A DNA stretch of 64,000 nucleotides from Streptomyces sp. NBC_00878 (GCF_026341515.1 NZ_JAPEOK010000001.1:744001-808000); one strand, 5' to 3'. Positions 47,052 to 57,800 are shown, counted from the stretch's first letter. Notes: generated from the letters alone by a model not told the origin. Program-made: numbers and translations.

Positions 47052-48064
47052 GACGGCTCCTTCGCCTTCGACGAGCTCTCGCCTGGTACGGGGGCGTCGG
47101 CCGGCAGCAGCTCCGTGTCCCGCAGTTCCTGCCAGAAGGCCGCGGGCACGGGGGCCGTGAACTGCCTGACGATGTCGTGGACCTGGTCCGCCGAGCGGGT
47201 GCCGACGAGGACGCTCGCGACGGCCGGGTGAGCGAGCGGGAAGGCGAGGGCGGCGGCGCGCAGGGTGGTGCCATGGCGTTCGGCGACAGCCTTGATCCGC
47301 AGGGCCTGGTCCAGCATCTCCTGGGACGCGGACGTGTAGTTGTACGTCGCTCCCGGCTTCGGGTCGGCCAGGAGACCGGAGTTGAAGGCGCCGCCGATGA
47401 CGACGGACGTGCCGCGTTCCTCGGCGGACGGCAACAGTTCGGCGAGGGCCCGCTGGTCGAGGAGCGTGTAGCGGCCCGCGCACAGCACCACGTCGACGTC
47501 GGTGTCGCGGACGAAGCGCGTGAGCATCTCGGCCTGGTTCATGCCGGCGCCGATCGCGCCGACCACTCCTTCGGATCGCAGCCTTTCCAGCGCGGGGTAG
47601 GCCTCGCCGAAGGCCTGGGAGGCATGGTCGTCCGGGTCGTGCAGATAGACGACGTCGACCCGGTCCAGTCCGAGCCGTTCCAGGCTCTCCTCCAGGCTGC
47701 GGCGTACGCCGTCGGCACTGAAGTCCCAGACACGGCGGTGGGTGGCGGGCACGGCGAAGCCGTGATCGAGGTCGTCGCCTCCTCCGCCGAAGGGCTCCAG
47801 AAGGCGCCCCACCTTGGTGGAGACCGTGTACCCGGACCGGCCGCGCAGCATCGCTCCGAGGCGCCGCTCGGACAGGCCGACCCCGTAGTGCGGTGCCGTG
47901 TCGAAGTAGCGGATCCCCGCGTCCCAGGCGGCGTCCAGGGCGGCGTACGCCTGCTCCTCGCTCACCGGCCGGTAGAGGCCGGCGATGCCCGTGGCGCCGA
48001 AGGCCAGCTCGGTGACGTGGACGCCGGACCGCCCCAGGGCTGCGGACCGCGCCGGGGTGCCCAT
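47048..48064 (-). CDS. Aldo/keto reductase, probable L-fucose dehydrogenase
   Basis: A 338-residue NAD(P)-dependent aldo/keto reductase. The catalytic Tyr/Asp/Lys/His set is visible as DAGIRYFDTAPHYGVGLSERRLG, the TKVG strand and the VVYLHDPDDH segment. Bacterial D-threo-aldose 1-dehydrogenases of this type oxidise L-fucose to L-fuconolactone, matching the lactonase and fuconate dehydratase next door. The start overlaps the SDR stop codon by one base (TGATG). Confidence 0.87.
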   Translation of the reverse strand: MGTPARSAALGRSGVHVTELAFGATGIAGLYRPVSEEQAYAALDAAWDAGIRYFDTAPHYGVGLSERRLGAMLRGRSGYTVSTKVGRLLEPFGGGGDDLDHGFAVPATHRRVWDFSADGVRRSLEESLERLGLDRVDVVYLHDPDDHASQAFGEAYPALERLRSEGVVGAIGAGMNQAEMLTRFVRDTDVDVVLCAGRYTLLDQRALAELLPSAEERGTSVVIGGAFNSGLLADPKPGATYNYTSASQEMLDQALRIKAVAERHGTTLRAAALAFPLAHPAVASVLVGTRSADQVHDIVRQFTAPVPAAFWQELRDTELLPADAPVPGESSSKAKEPS

Positions 48065-48819
48065 CAGGACCCCACCGGACGCAGTCGCAGCCCCTGCATC
48101 CCGCCGTCCACGGCGAGCGCGGTGCCGGTGGTGGCGCCGGACAGCGGGCTCGCCAAGTAGGCGACGGCGCCCGCGACTTCGGACGCCGAGACGAGGCGGC
48201 CGGTGGGCTGGCGGGCCTCCAGGGCGGCCCGTTCGGCGGTGGGGTCCGTCGCGGCGTCGAGGAGGCGGCCGACCCAGGGGGTGTCGACGGTGCCGGGGTT
48301 CACGCAGTTGACGCGGATGCCCTCGCGGACGTGGTCGGCGGCCATGGCGAGGGTCAGCGACAGGACGGCGCCCTTGGACGCGGAGTACAGGGCGCGCTGC
48401 GGGAGGCCCGCGGTGGCCGCGATGGAGCAGGTGTTCACGATGGTCGCGTGCGAGGACTTCCGCAGGTGCGGCAGGGCAGCACGGGCGGTGCGGACCATGC
48501 CGACGACGTTGACGTCCAGCACGCGGTGCCAGACCTCGTCGTCGTTGTCCTCGACGGTGCCCTGCGCGCCGATGCCCGCGTTGTTGATCAGCACGTCGAG
48601 GCCGCCCAGGTCGGCGGCCGCGGCGGCGACGGCCCGGCGTACGGACTCGTCGTCGGTGACGTCGGCCTGGTAGCCGAGCAGGGGCTTCTCCACGCTCGTG
48701 GGGTCCAGGTCGAGGACGGCGACCTGGGCGCCGCGGGAGGCGAGGAGTTCCGCGGTGGCCCGGCCGATGCCGGAGGCCCCGCCCGTCACCAGGGCCTTGA
48801 GACCCTCGAAGTCGCTCAT
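48064..48819 (-). CDS. SDR oxidoreductase, probable 2-keto-3-deoxy-L-fuconate dehydrogenase
   Basis: A 251-residue classical short-chain dehydrogenase. It has the nucleotide motif [14 protein letters not shown] (INNAGIG), the Ser of NTCSIAAT, and the catalytic YSASK. In the Xanthomonas-type fucose route this enzyme oxidises 2-keto-3-deoxy-L-fuconate at C4. The alternative is L-fucose 1-dehydrogenase, which in some bacteria is also an SDR; the AKR next door would then be redundant. It overlaps the dehydratase gene by 4 nt. Confidence 0.88.
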   Translation of the reverse strand: MSDFEGLKALVTGGASGIGRATAELLASRGAQVAVLDLDPTSVEKPLLGYQADVTDDESVRRAVAAAAADLGGLDVLINNAGIGAQGTVEDNDDEVWHRVLDVNVVGMVRTARAALPHLRKSSHATIVNTCSIAATAGLPQRALYSASKGAVLSLTLAMAADHVREGIRVNCVNPGTVDTPWVGRLLDAATDPTAERAALEARQPTGRLVSASEVAGAVAYLASPLSGATTGTALAVDGGMQGLRLRPVGS

Positions 48820-50165
48820 GCCGCCTGCCCCTTCTGTCGGTCGAGGTCGGCGGCCCAGAAGGTGCCGCCGGGGAACGTGAACTCCGCGATGGACTCCGGC
48901 CGCATGGTCGCCGAGAAGCCCGGTGAGGTGGGTGCCATGTAGTGACCTTCTCCGATCACCACGGGGTCGAGGAAGTGGGCGTGCAGATGATCCACGTATT
49001 CGATCACCCGGTCCTCGGTCGTGCCGGACAGTGCCACGTAGTCGAACATCGAGAGGTGCTGGACGAGTTCGCACAGGCCGACGCCGCCCGCGTGCGGGCA
49101 GACGGGGACGCCGAACTTGGCGGCGAGGAGCAGGATCGCGAGGTTCTCGTTGACGCCGCCGACGCGGGCGGCGTCGATCTGGAGGACGTCGATGGCGCCC
49201 GCCTGGAGCAGCTGCTTGAAGATGATCCGGTTCTGTACGTGCTCGCCGGTGGCGACCTTGACCGGGGCGATCGCCTTGCGGATCGCGGCGTGGCCGAGGA
49301 CGTCGTCGGGGCTGGTGGGCTCCTCGATCCAGTACGGGTCGAACTCGGCGAGTGCCTGGGTCCACTCGATGGCCTCGTCGACGTTCCAGCGCTGGTTGGC
49401 GTCGATGGCGATGCGGATGTCGGGGCCCACGACGGAGCGGGCCACCCGGCAGCGGCGTACGTCGTCGGCGAGGTCCGCGCCGACCTTCAGCTTGATCTGG
49501 GTGAAGCCGTCGGCGACGGCCTGGCGGGCCAGCCGGGTCAGCTTCTCGTCGGAGTAGCCGAGCCAGCCGGGCGAAGTGGTGTAGCCCGGGAAGCCGCGCT
49601 CCTTCAGCAGCGCGGTGCGTTCCGTCGCGCCCTCCCGGCCCTCGCTCAGCAGACGGAGGGCCTCCTCGGGGGTGAGGACGTCCGCGATGTAGCGGAAGTC
49701 GACCTGGGCCACGAGCCATTCGGGCGTGGCGTCGGCGAGCAGCTGCCAGAGCGGCTTGCCGGCGCGCTTGGCGGCCAGGTCCCAGGCCGCGTTGACGACG
49801 GCGCCGATCGCCATGTGCATCACGCCCTTCTCGGGCCCGAGCCAGCGCAGTTGGCTGTCTCCCGTCAGATCCCGGCTCAACGTCCCGGGGTCCGCGCACA
49901 GTTCGTCCACCGGCCGGCCCAGGATATACGGGCGCAGCGCCTCGATCGCGGCGACCTGGACATCGTTGCCCCGCCCGATGGTGAAGGTGAACCCGTGCCC
50001 CTCAAGACCGTCGGCCGTGTCGTCGCTGTCCGTACGCAGCACGACGTACGCGGCCGAGTAGTCCGGGTCCGGATTCATCGCGTCGGAGCCGTCGAGCTCA
50101 CGCGAGGTGGGGAAGCGGATGTCGTAGGTGTCAACCGCGGTGATGCGGGCGGCAGATGAGGACAC
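48816..50165 (-). CDS. L-fuconate dehydratase (enolase superfamily)
   Basis: Dehydrates L-fuconate to 2-keto-3-deoxy-L-fuconate, 449 residues. Enolase-superfamily (MR-like) marks: the catalytic Lys in [11 protein letters not shown], metal ligands in [18 protein letters not shown] and TGEHVQN, and the His base in [13 protein letters not shown]. The long N-terminal block ([28 protein letters not shown]) is specific to the L-fuconate dehydratase group. The GTG start at 50165 follows an AAAGG-type site. It is the key diagnostic gene of the pathway. Confidence 0.93.
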   Translation of the reverse strand: MSSSAARITAVDTYDIRFPTSRELDGSDAMNPDPDYSAAYVVLRTDSDDTADGLEGHGFTFTIGRGNDVQVAAIEALRPYILGRPVDELCADPGTLSRDLTGDSQLRWLGPEKGVMHMAIGAVVNAAWDLAAKRAGKPLWQLLADATPEWLVAQVDFRYIADVLTPEEALRLLSEGREGATERTALLKERGFPGYTTSPGWLGYSDEKLTRLARQAVADGFTQIKLKVGADLADDVRRCRVARSVVGPDIRIAIDANQRWNVDEAIEWTQALAEFDPYWIEEPTSPDDVLGHAAIRKAIAPVKVATGEHVQNRIIFKQLLQAGAIDVLQIDAARVGGVNENLAILLLAAKFGVPVCPHAGGVGLCELVQHLSMFDYVALSGTTEDRVIEYVDHLHAHFLDPVVIGEGHYMAPTSPGFSATMRPESIAEFTFPGGTFWAADLDRQKGQAA

Positions 50166-50214
50166 GGAAGTGCCTTTCGGTCCGGGACACAGGGGCGTAC
50201 GAAATCGACGGCGG

Positions 50215-51249
50215 TCAGTCCTGGGCGCGGCCCGTCGTAACTCGGGCGATCATCAGGGCAACCAGGATGATTCCGCCGTAGATGGCCTGGATCCAGTGAG
50301 CCTGAACCTGGGCTTGGGTGAGCACGTTGTCGACAACACCGAGCAGCAGTACGCCGGTCAGTGCGCCGAACATGGTCCCCTTTCCGCCGTCCAGGCTGAT
50401 GCCGCCGATCACAGCGGCCGCGAACACGGTGAAGATCATGTTCTGGCCCTGGTTGGCGCTGATGGCGCCGACATAGCCGGTCTTCATGATGCCGCCGACC
50501 GCCGCCAGGAGGCCCGCCGTGATGAACACCCCGAGCATCACGCGGTCGACGCGGATACCGGCCGCGCGGGCCGCTTCGGGATTGCCGCCGATGGCGTAAA
50601 GAGCGCGACCCACACGGTGGTAGCGAAGTATGACGCCCGCGACGGCGAAGGCCACCGCTGCCAGCCATACGGAGATCGGCACGTGCAGGAACGTGGTGGT
50701 GGCCATGGAGAAGAAGGCGTCCGGCATGTCGAAGAGTGTCTTGCCCTCGGTCGCGCCGACCAGGACGCCACGCAGGATGATCAGCATCGCAAGGGTGACG
50801 ATGAACGCGTTGAGCTTCAGCTTCACCACAAGGAAGCCGTTGAAGGCCCCGATGGCCGCACCGACCAGCAGAATGGCCACCATTGCGAGCCATGTGGGCA
50901 GATCGGTACCGAAACCCGACTTGGCCGCCGGTAGAACCAGCAGCGCGCCCACCGCGGGCGCGATGCCGACCACCGACTCCAGGGACAGGTCGAACTTGCC
51001 CGTGATGAGTACCAGCGCCTCGGCCAGGACCACCATCGCCAGGGCTGCCGAGGACCCGAGGATCGAGATCAGATTATTCTCGGTGAGGAATGCGTCGTTG
51101 ACGATCGTCCCGATCACCATCACCACGAACAGTGCCGGTACAAGCGCGAGTTCGCGAGCCCGACGCAGCAGCACCGTCTTTGCGGCGTGTGCGTCGGGCG
51201 GCCGTACAGAGGTGGAGGCCGAGGCCGACGGGGCCTTCGTGTCAGCCAT
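50215..51249 (-). CDS. Sugar ABC transporter permease (CUT2 type)
   Basis: A 344-residue polytopic membrane subunit. It has about eight to ten helices, with [18 protein letters not shown] in the position of the family EGIDLSVG block and the coupling-loop [18 protein letters not shown]. It follows the ATPase gene with an 8-nt overlap and precedes the fuconate dehydratase gene by 49 bp. L-fucose is the likely cargo from context. Confidence 0.9.
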   Translation of the reverse strand: MADTKAPSASASTSVRPPDAHAAKTVLLRRARELALVPALFVVMVIGTIVNDAFLTENNLISILGSSAALAMVVLAEALVLITGKFDLSLESVVGIAPAVGALLVLPAAKSGFGTDLPTWLAMVAILLVGAAIGAFNGFLVVKLKLNAFIVTLAMLIILRGVLVGATEGKTLFDMPDAFFSMATTTFLHVPISVWLAAVAFAVAGVILRYHRVGRALYAIGGNPEAARAAGIRVDRVMLGVFITAGLLAAVGGIMKTGYVGAISANQGQNMIFTVFAAAVIGGISLDGGKGTMFGALTGVLLLGVVDNVLTQAQVQAHWIQAIYGGIILVALMIARVTTGRAQD

Positions 51250-52744
51250 GGTGGTCCACTCCTTCGATGGAGGCGATCAGCTCGTGGTCGCGCCAGCCCG
51301 CCGGGTGCTCGGCGACGACGCGGCCGTGGAAGAGGACGAGGACGCGGTCGCAGCGGCGCAGGTCGTCGAGTTCGTCGGAGACGACGAGGACGGCGGTTCC
51401 GTCGTCACGGGCCGAGTCCATGCGTGAGAGCAGGGACTCCTTGGACTTCACGTCGACGCCGGCGGTGGGGTTGATCAGGACCAGCAGCCGGGGCTCGGAG
51501 GCGAGGGCCCGGGCCATGACGACCTTCTGCGCGTTGCCGCCCGAGAGGTCGGACACGGGCTGGTCGGGCCCCTCGGTGTGGATGTCGAGGCGGTCGATCA
51601 GCTCGTCGGCGAAGCCCCTTCTGCGCTCGGTGCCGACGAATCCGTACCGGCCGAGGCGCTCCAGGACGCTCATCGTGGCGTTGTCGCCGACGGTCATGCC
51701 GAAGACGAGACCCTGCCCGTGCCGGTCGCGCGGGACACAGCCGACCCCCGCACGCAGGGCGGCCGTCACATCGCCGAACGGCAGCTGCCTGCCCTCCAGT
51801 TGGGCCGTGCCACCGGTCGGCGTGTGCAGTCCCGCGAAGGACTCGGCCAGCTCGATCTTGCCGCTGCCGCTCGATCCGGCGAGGCCGACGACCTCACCAC
51901 CGCGCACGGTGAGGTCGATGCCCTCGTACGACTCCGAGGTGAGCCCGTGCGCTTCGAGGACGACGGGCGCGCCGGCGTCCACGTCGCCACGGGCGGCCTT
52001 CTCCTCCACGGCGGCGATGGACTCCCCCGCCATGGCCTCTACCAGGGCCGCCCGCGGCAGCTCGGAAACCGGGGCGGTGGTGATCCAGCGGGCGTCGCGC
52101 AGGACCGTCACGGTCTGGCACACCTCGTACACCTCCTGGAGGTGGTGCGAGATGAACAGGAACGTGACGCCGGACTCCTGGAGCGCGCGCATGCGGGTGA
52201 AGAGGCGCTCGATCTCCCGGTTGTCGAGCTGGGCGGTCGGTTCGTCGAGGACGATGAACCGGGCGCCGAAGCTCAACGCCCGGGCGATCTCCACCATTTG
52301 GCGGTCCTCGACCTTGAGGTCGGCGGTCCGAGCCTCCGGGTCGACGCGGACGTCCCAGGTGTCGAGGACCTCGGCGGCCTCGGTCTTCAGCCTGCGCCAG
52401 CTGATGAAGCCGCCGCGGCCCTGCGGCTGGCGGTTGATGAAGAGGTTCTCGGCGACCGTCAGCTCGGGGACGACGGTGGGCTTCTGGTAGACGCAGGCCA
52501 CCTTGCGCCGCCAGGCGTCCCGGTCGGTGAGCGCGGGCGCGGGCTCGCCGTCGAAGCTGACCGTGCCCTCGTCGGGGGCCTGGAGGCCGGTGAGGACGGT
52601 GACGAGGGTGGACTTGCCCGCGCCGTTGCGGCCGACGAGGGCGTGGGACTCGCCGGCGTGCACGGTCAGCCGGCCGTCGGCGAGGGCGACGGTGGGGCCG
52701 TACCGCTTGGCTATCCCCCGCGCCTCAACGAGTGGTGTGCTCAT
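51242..52744 (-). CDS. Sugar ABC transporter ATPase (two NBDs)
   Basis: A 500-residue tandem NBD protein of the RbsA/MglA type. First domain: GRNGAGKST, a degenerate signature region with KVEDRQMVEIARAL, FIVLDEPTAQL. Second domain: GSSGSGKIELAES, VSDLSGGNAQKVVMARAL, LVLINPTAGVDVKSK, where the usual Walker B Asp-Glu-Pro reads LINPT, so the second ATPase site is probably inactive, as often seen in CUT2. The ATG at 52744 overlaps the binding-protein stop codon by 4 nt. Confidence 0.9.
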   Translation of the reverse strand: MSTPLVEARGIAKRYGPTVALADGRLTVHAGESHALVGRNGAGKSTLVTVLTGLQAPDEGTVSFDGEPAPALTDRDAWRRKVACVYQKPTVVPELTVAENLFINRQPQGRGGFISWRRLKTEAAEVLDTWDVRVDPEARTADLKVEDRQMVEIARALSFGARFIVLDEPTAQLDNREIERLFTRMRALQESGVTFLFISHHLQEVYEVCQTVTVLRDARWITTAPVSELPRAALVEAMAGESIAAVEEKAARGDVDAGAPVVLEAHGLTSESYEGIDLTVRGGEVVGLAGSSGSGKIELAESFAGLHTPTGGTAQLEGRQLPFGDVTAALRAGVGCVPRDRHGQGLVFGMTVGDNATMSVLERLGRYGFVGTERRRGFADELIDRLDIHTEGPDQPVSDLSGGNAQKVVMARALASEPRLLVLINPTAGVDVKSKESLLSRMDSARDDGTAVLVVSDELDDLRRCDRVLVLFHGRVVAEHPAGWRDHELIASIEGVDHHG

Positions 52745-53826
52745 GTGACCGTGTTGCCCCACAGCTCGGGGTCGTCGACGTTCTCCTTGGTCACCAGCGG
52801 CGCGGGCAGCTGGTCCTCAAGGATGCCGCTGGGCAGCTTGACGATCTCGGAGTCGTGGTCGGTCGGGCCCGGCTTGAAGGTCTTCCCCTCCATCGCGGCC
52901 TTGATGTAGTACAAGCCGTACTTGGCGTAGAGGTCGGCCGGCTGCGAGACGGTGGCGTCGATCTGGCCCTTGCGGATGGCGTCGTACTCCTGCGGGATGC
53001 CGTCGTTCGAGACGATCGCGATGTGGCCCTTCTGGCCGACCGTCTTCAGCAGGCCCTTGGACTTCAGGGTCTGCAGTGTGGGTGCGAGGTAGACGCCGCC
53101 CGCCTGCATGTAGATGCCCTTGATGTCCGGGTTGGCGTTGAGGAGCGTGTCCAGCTTGGAGGCCGCCGTGTCGGACTCCCACTTGGCGGGGATCTCCAGG
53201 ACCTTCAGCTTCGGGAACTTCTCCTTGACGCAGGTGCGGAAGGCCTCGGAGCGGTCCCGGCCGTTGACCGAGGCCAGGTCGCCCATGATCTGCACGACCT
53301 TGCCGGAGGGGATCTGCTTGCCGAGGTACTCGCAGGCCTTCTCCCCGTACGCGACGTTGTTGGCGCGTACGACCATCGCGACCTTGCCCTTCTCGGGCGC
53401 CACGTCCACGGCGACCACGGGCACGCCCTTGCGCTCGGCCTGGTCGAGCCCGGCGGAGATCGCGGCGCTGTCCAGGGGGGCCACGACGAGGCCCTTCACG
53501 CCCTGGTTGAGCTGGTTGTTGATGTCCGTGATCTGCTGCGACGGGTCGCTGTTGGAGTTCACGGTCTTGAGGGCGTCGACGTCCTCGGTCTTCGCCATCT
53601 TGGGCACGTAGTCGTTGTACGACTGCCAGAACGGCGAGGTCAGCAGGGGCAGGATCACCCCGACCTTCCCGCTGCCGTCACCTCCACCGTCACCGGACGA
53701 GGCAACGTTGTCCTTGGTGCTGCCGCATGCCCCGAGTACGAACGTGGCGCAGGCGGCCACTGCCGCCGCGCGGACCGCCCGCGAGGTGTGTCGCCCGTTC
53801 CGGTACCGCACAGTTCTGCCGGCCAT
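52741..53826 (-). CDS. Sugar ABC transporter substrate-binding lipoprotein
   Basis: A 361-residue binding protein with lipobox VLGACGS (lipidated C34) and a Ser/Gly linker. The mature domain begins VGVILPLLTSPFWQSYNDYV, typical of pentose/deoxyhexose binders of the CUT2 class. It is the first gene of the leftward fucose operon and is preceded by the FadR-type operator region. Probable ligand L-fucose (context). Confidence 0.9.
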   Translation of the reverse strand: MAGRTVRYRNGRHTSRAVRAAAVAACATFVLGACGSTKDNVASSGDGGGDGSGKVGVILPLLTSPFWQSYNDYVPKMAKTEDVDALKTVNSNSDPSQQITDINNQLNQGVKGLVVAPLDSAAISAGLDQAERKGVPVVAVDVAPEKGKVAMVVRANNVAYGEKACEYLGKQIPSGKVVQIMGDLASVNGRDRSEAFRTCVKEKFPKLKVLEIPAKWESDTAASKLDTLLNANPDIKGIYMQAGGVYLAPTLQTLKSKGLLKTVGQKGHIAIVSNDGIPQEYDAIRKGQIDATVSQPADLYAKYGLYYIKAAMEGKTFKPGPTDHDSEIVKLPSGILEDQLPAPLVTKENVDDPELWGNTVT

Positions 53827-53876
53827 CTATCGGCTCCTCATTGAGCGTGATCGAGCAGGTGCCACGCATATTTATC

Positions 53877-53957
53877 AGACCACTTCCCCCTAACGACACC
53901 CCTTGGCCGCGATTTTTCGCGGTTTTCATGCGTAGTGGTCCGACCACCTGAGTGGTT
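53877..53957. promoter_or_regulatory. FadR/GntR operator region between fucose operon and regulator
   Basis: A perfect palindrome gtggtccgaccac (53935-53947) contains TGGTCCGACCA, the TNGTNNNACNA pattern of FadR-type regulators. Extra gtggtc half-sites lie at 53877-53882 (inverted) and about 53952-53957. AT-rich sequence at 53867-53876 fits the leftward -10. Confidence 0.75.
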
Positions 53958-53990
53958 AGACTGCGGCGCACCCGGCGACAGGAGGACATA

Positions 53991-54713
53991 GTGGACGAGA
54001 GCCTGCCCCAGGGGACGACGACGGCCCCGCAGAAGGGGACCGTGACGCAGCGCGCCATCGACCAGATCAAGGCGATGATCGGCGAGGGCCGTCTGGAGCC
54101 GGGCGCACGGCTGCCGACCGAGCGCGATCTGGCGTCGCAGCTGGGCATCTCGCGCAGCTCCATGCGCGAGGCGATCCGGGCGCTCACGGTGCTGGGCGTC
54201 CTGGAGGCGCGGCACGGGTCCGGGATCTACGTCACGCAGCTGGAGGCCGGGGACCTCCTGGAGACCTTCGGTGTGGTCGCGGACCTCTCCCGGGGGCCGC
54301 GGCTGGTCGAACTCCTCGAAGTGCGGCGCATCCTGGAGTCGACGGCGACCGCGCTCGCCGCCGCTCGGATCACCGCCGACCAACTGGCCGAGGTGGAGAA
54401 GCACTTGACGGCCATGAACGCGACGGACGACCCGGAGGAGATCCTCTCCCACGACCTGGCGTTCCACCGCGCCATCGGGGTCGCCGCGGGCAACGACACG
54501 ATGGCGGCCATTCTGGAGGGGCTGTCCTCGCGGACGTTCCGCGCCCGGGTGTGGCGCGGTTACCAGGAGGAGGGCGCGTTCGAGCGCACCCGTCGGGAGC
54601 ATGCGGCGATCCATCGTGCGCTTGTTGCCCACGATCCGGAGGCGGCGCGGGCCGCTGCCGCGGCGCATGTGGGTGAGGTGGAGCAGTGGTTGCGGACCCA
54701 GCTCCAGCCTTAG
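53991..54713 (+). CDS. FadR-subfamily GntR transcriptional regulator
   Basis: A 240-residue regulator from the GTG at 53991, with AGGAGG 5 nt upstream. The winged-helix domain (residues about 15-80) has GARLPTERDLASQLGISRSSMREAIRALTVLGVLEARHGSGIYV; the all-helical FCD domain follows with metal-site residues in the HDLAFHRAIGVAAGN and EHAAIHRALVAHD segments. It is divergent from the fucose transporter operon with a matching palindrome between, so it probably represses that operon until L-fucose or a catabolite is present. The stop codon lies inside a terminator hairpin loop. Confidence 0.92.
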   Translation: MDESLPQGTTTAPQKGTVTQRAIDQIKAMIGEGRLEPGARLPTERDLASQLGISRSSMREAIRALTVLGVLEARHGSGIYVTQLEAGDLLETFGVVADLSRGPRLVELLEVRRILESTATALAAARITADQLAEVEKHLTAMNATDDPEEILSHDLAFHRAIGVAAGNDTMAAILEGLSSRTFRARVWRGYQEEGAFERTRREHAAIHRALVAHDPEAARAAAAAHVGEVEQWLRTQLQP

Positions 54714-54730
54714 GAGGCTGGAGCTGGGTC
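54695..54730 (+). terminator. Terminator hairpin overlapping the regulator stop codon
   Basis: A perfect 16-bp stem (54695-54710 with 54715-54730) with a TAGG loop that contains the stop codon (54711-54713). The 5' arm encodes the last residues of the regulator. Confidence 0.85.
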
Positions 54731-54851
54731 CGAAGGCCGGGTCGTGGGGAGTCTGCGGGCCGGTGGGGGCTTGTCGCGCCCACACGGCGGAGCCGCACAT
54801 CGATACAGCCCCGCGCCCCTGAGGCATGCGCCCCTGAAGGGCGCAATGCCC

Positions 54852-57800
54852 TCAGACGCGCTTGAGCCTCAGCGTCACCAGTTCGAACGGGCGCAGTTTC
54901 AGCGTGACCCGGCTGCCGTCCCGTTCCGGCACGGCGGCCTCGGCCAAGGGCCGTTCCAGCAGGTCCGTCACCGTGACCGTGTCGATCTCGAAGCCCGCCG
55001 TGAGTGTGGCCCGGCTGCGGCCGCCGCGTGACTCGTGGAAGCGGACGATCACATCGCCGCTGCCGTCGTCGGCGAGCTTCACCGCGGTGACCACGACCGC
55101 GTCCTGGGCGACGGTCACCAGCGGCGCGACCTCCGAGCCCCCGCCGACGACCTTCCGCGCGGGCAGGTTGATCCGCCAGCCCTCGCGCACCGCGTCGCCG
55201 ATCCCGGCACCGGGCACCAGCGCGTGCCGGAAGCGGTGGACGCCCTGGTCGGTCTCGGGGTCGGGGAACCGCGGGGCGCGCAGCAGCGAGACGCGGACCG
55301 TGGTGGTCGTCCCGCCGTCGTCGCGCACCGCACGCGTCACGTCGTGGCCGTACGTCGAGTCGTTGACGACCGCGACGCCCCAGCCGGGCTCCTCCATGTG
55401 GACGAACCGGTGGTTGCAGGCCTCGAACTTGGCCGCCTCCCAGGACGTGTTGGTGTGCGTCGGCCGGAAGAAGTGCCCGAACTGCGTCTCGGACGCGTAC
55501 CGCTCGGCGTGCACATCGAGCGGGAACGCCAGCTTCAGGAACTTCTCCGTCTCGTGCCAGTCGACCTCGGTGTCGATGTCGAGCCGCCACTCCCCCGGCG
55601 CGAGCGACAGCACCTGCGTGACCTTCGACTCGCCGAAGGTCCGTACGATCCGGACCGAGACGCCGTCCTCACCGGGGGCGACCTCGTCGGCGTCGACCAG
55701 GTCGGTGACCGTGTTCCGGTAGAACTCGTCGACGTCCCAGGCGTCCCACATGTTGGGGAAGTCGGGGTGGATCTGGAGCAGGTTCGCCGCCCGGCCGGGC
55801 GCGAGGGTCTCGCGGTCCGCGGCGAGGTCGAACGCGGAGACCACGAGTCCGCGTGCGTCGATCTCGATCCGCAGCCGTCCGTTGTCCAGCACATAGCCGC
55901 CGTCCGAGCGCGGCACGAGCGTGCACTCGCCCCCGACGACCGGCGTCCGCGCACCGCCGGCGGGCACCCCGTCGCGGGTGTGCGGCGCCGAGTTGAAGAC
56001 GAGGGCGGTCGTCCCCTCACCGGCCAGCGCGCGCTGGGCGGAGCCGATGATGCCGTTCAGCTCCTCGGCGACGGCCTCGTACGTCCTACGGGCCTCGCGG
56101 TGCACCCAGGCGATGGAGGAGCCGGGCAGGATGTCGTGGAACTGGTGGAGCAGCACCGTCTTCCAGAGGCGGTCCAACTCCTCGTACGGGTAGGGGAATT
56201 CGGTGCGTACGGCTGCGGTCGCCGCCCACAGTTCGGCCTCGCGCAGGAGGTGTTCGCTGCGCCGGTTGCCCTGCTTGGTCTTGGCCTGGCTGGTGAGCGT
56301 GGCGCGGTGCAGTTCGAGGTACAACTCGCCGACCCACACGGGTGCGTTGGGGTACTCGGCCTCGGCCTTCTCGAAGAACGTCTCCGGGGTCTCCCAGACC
56401 ACGGTCGCCGAGCCTTCTAGGTTGCGGAGCCGGGCCGCCTTGGCGACCATCTCGCGGGTCGTGCCGCCCCCGCCGTCGCCCCAGCCGGTGGGCGCGAGGG
56501 AGTGCCGGGCGACGCCCTTGTCCTTGAAGTTCCGCGCCGCGTGGGCGATTTCACCGCCCTTCATGGAGCAGTTGTACGTGTCCACGGGCGGGAAGTGCGT
56601 GAAGATCCGGGTGCCGTCGATGCCCTCCCACTGGAAGGTGTGGTGCGGGAACTTGTTGGTCTGGGACCACGAGATCTTCTGTGTCAGCAGCCACTTGGAG
56701 CCGGCCGCCTTGATGATCTGGGGCAGTCCGGCGGCGAAGCCGAAGGTGTCGGGCAGCCACGCCTCGTCGTTCTCGATGCCGAACTCGTCGAGGAAGAACC
56801 GTTTGCCGTGCACGAACTGACGGGCCATCGCCTCGGAGCCCGGCATGTTGGTGTCCGACTCGACCCACATGCCGCCGGCCGGAACGAACCGTCCGTCGGC
56901 CACCGCCTTCTTCACCCGGGCCCACACCTCGGGCCGGTGGTCCTTCACCCAGGCCCACTGCTGGGCCTGTGACATGGCGAAGATGAAGTCCGGCTCGTCC
57001 TCAAGGAGGGCCGTCATGTTGGAGGTGGTTCTGGCGACCTTGCGGACGGTCTCGCGCAGCGGCCACAGCCACGCCGAGTCGATGTGGGCGTGGCCGATGG
57101 CGCTGATGCGGTGGGCGGAGGGGACGGCGGGCGTGGCCAGCACCCCTTCCAGGTGTGAGCGGGCCGCGGCCGCCGTGTCGCCCACGTTCTGGAGGTCGAC
57201 GGCGTCGAGGGCCTTCTCGATCGCCCGCAGGATGTCCCAGCGGCGTGGGGAGTCCACCGGCAGCTCGGCCATCAGCTCGCCGAGTACCTCCAGGTCGATG
57301 ACGAGCTGCCACACCGTCTCGTCGAGGACGGCGAGGTCCATGCGTTCCAGCTTGTACTGCGGTTCGCTGCCCGCCGTCTCCTTGTCGCCCAACTGCGTGG
57401 GCACGAAGGGGTGGTAGTCCATGACGACGGGGTTGGACGCGGCCTCGACGTGCAGCCGCACCTCCTCGCCGCCCTCGACTGGCGCGCCGATCCGCACCCA
57501 CTGGTTGCGCGGGTTCAGGCCCTTCACCGGGGTGCCGTCGGGCCGGTAGACGAGGCCCTCGCACTGGAAGCCGGGCATGTTCTCGTCGAAGCCGAGGTCG
57601 AGGATCGCCTCGACGGTCTTCCCGGCCCACTCCTGGGGCACGGTCCCGGTCACCCGGAACCAGCTGGTGCCCCACGGAGCACCCCACCGCGCGCCCGCCT
57701 CGATCGGCTCGGGTGCGGCCGCCAGCCCCTCGGCGACCGGCACCGGCTCACCGGGCGCGTGCCACACCGCCACTTCCAGCGGTACGGACTCGGGGTACAC

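Noticed and set aside
54714..54851. Small gene between the FadR regulator and GH38
   Set aside because: The gap holds the terminator and short open frames without start signals or similarity.
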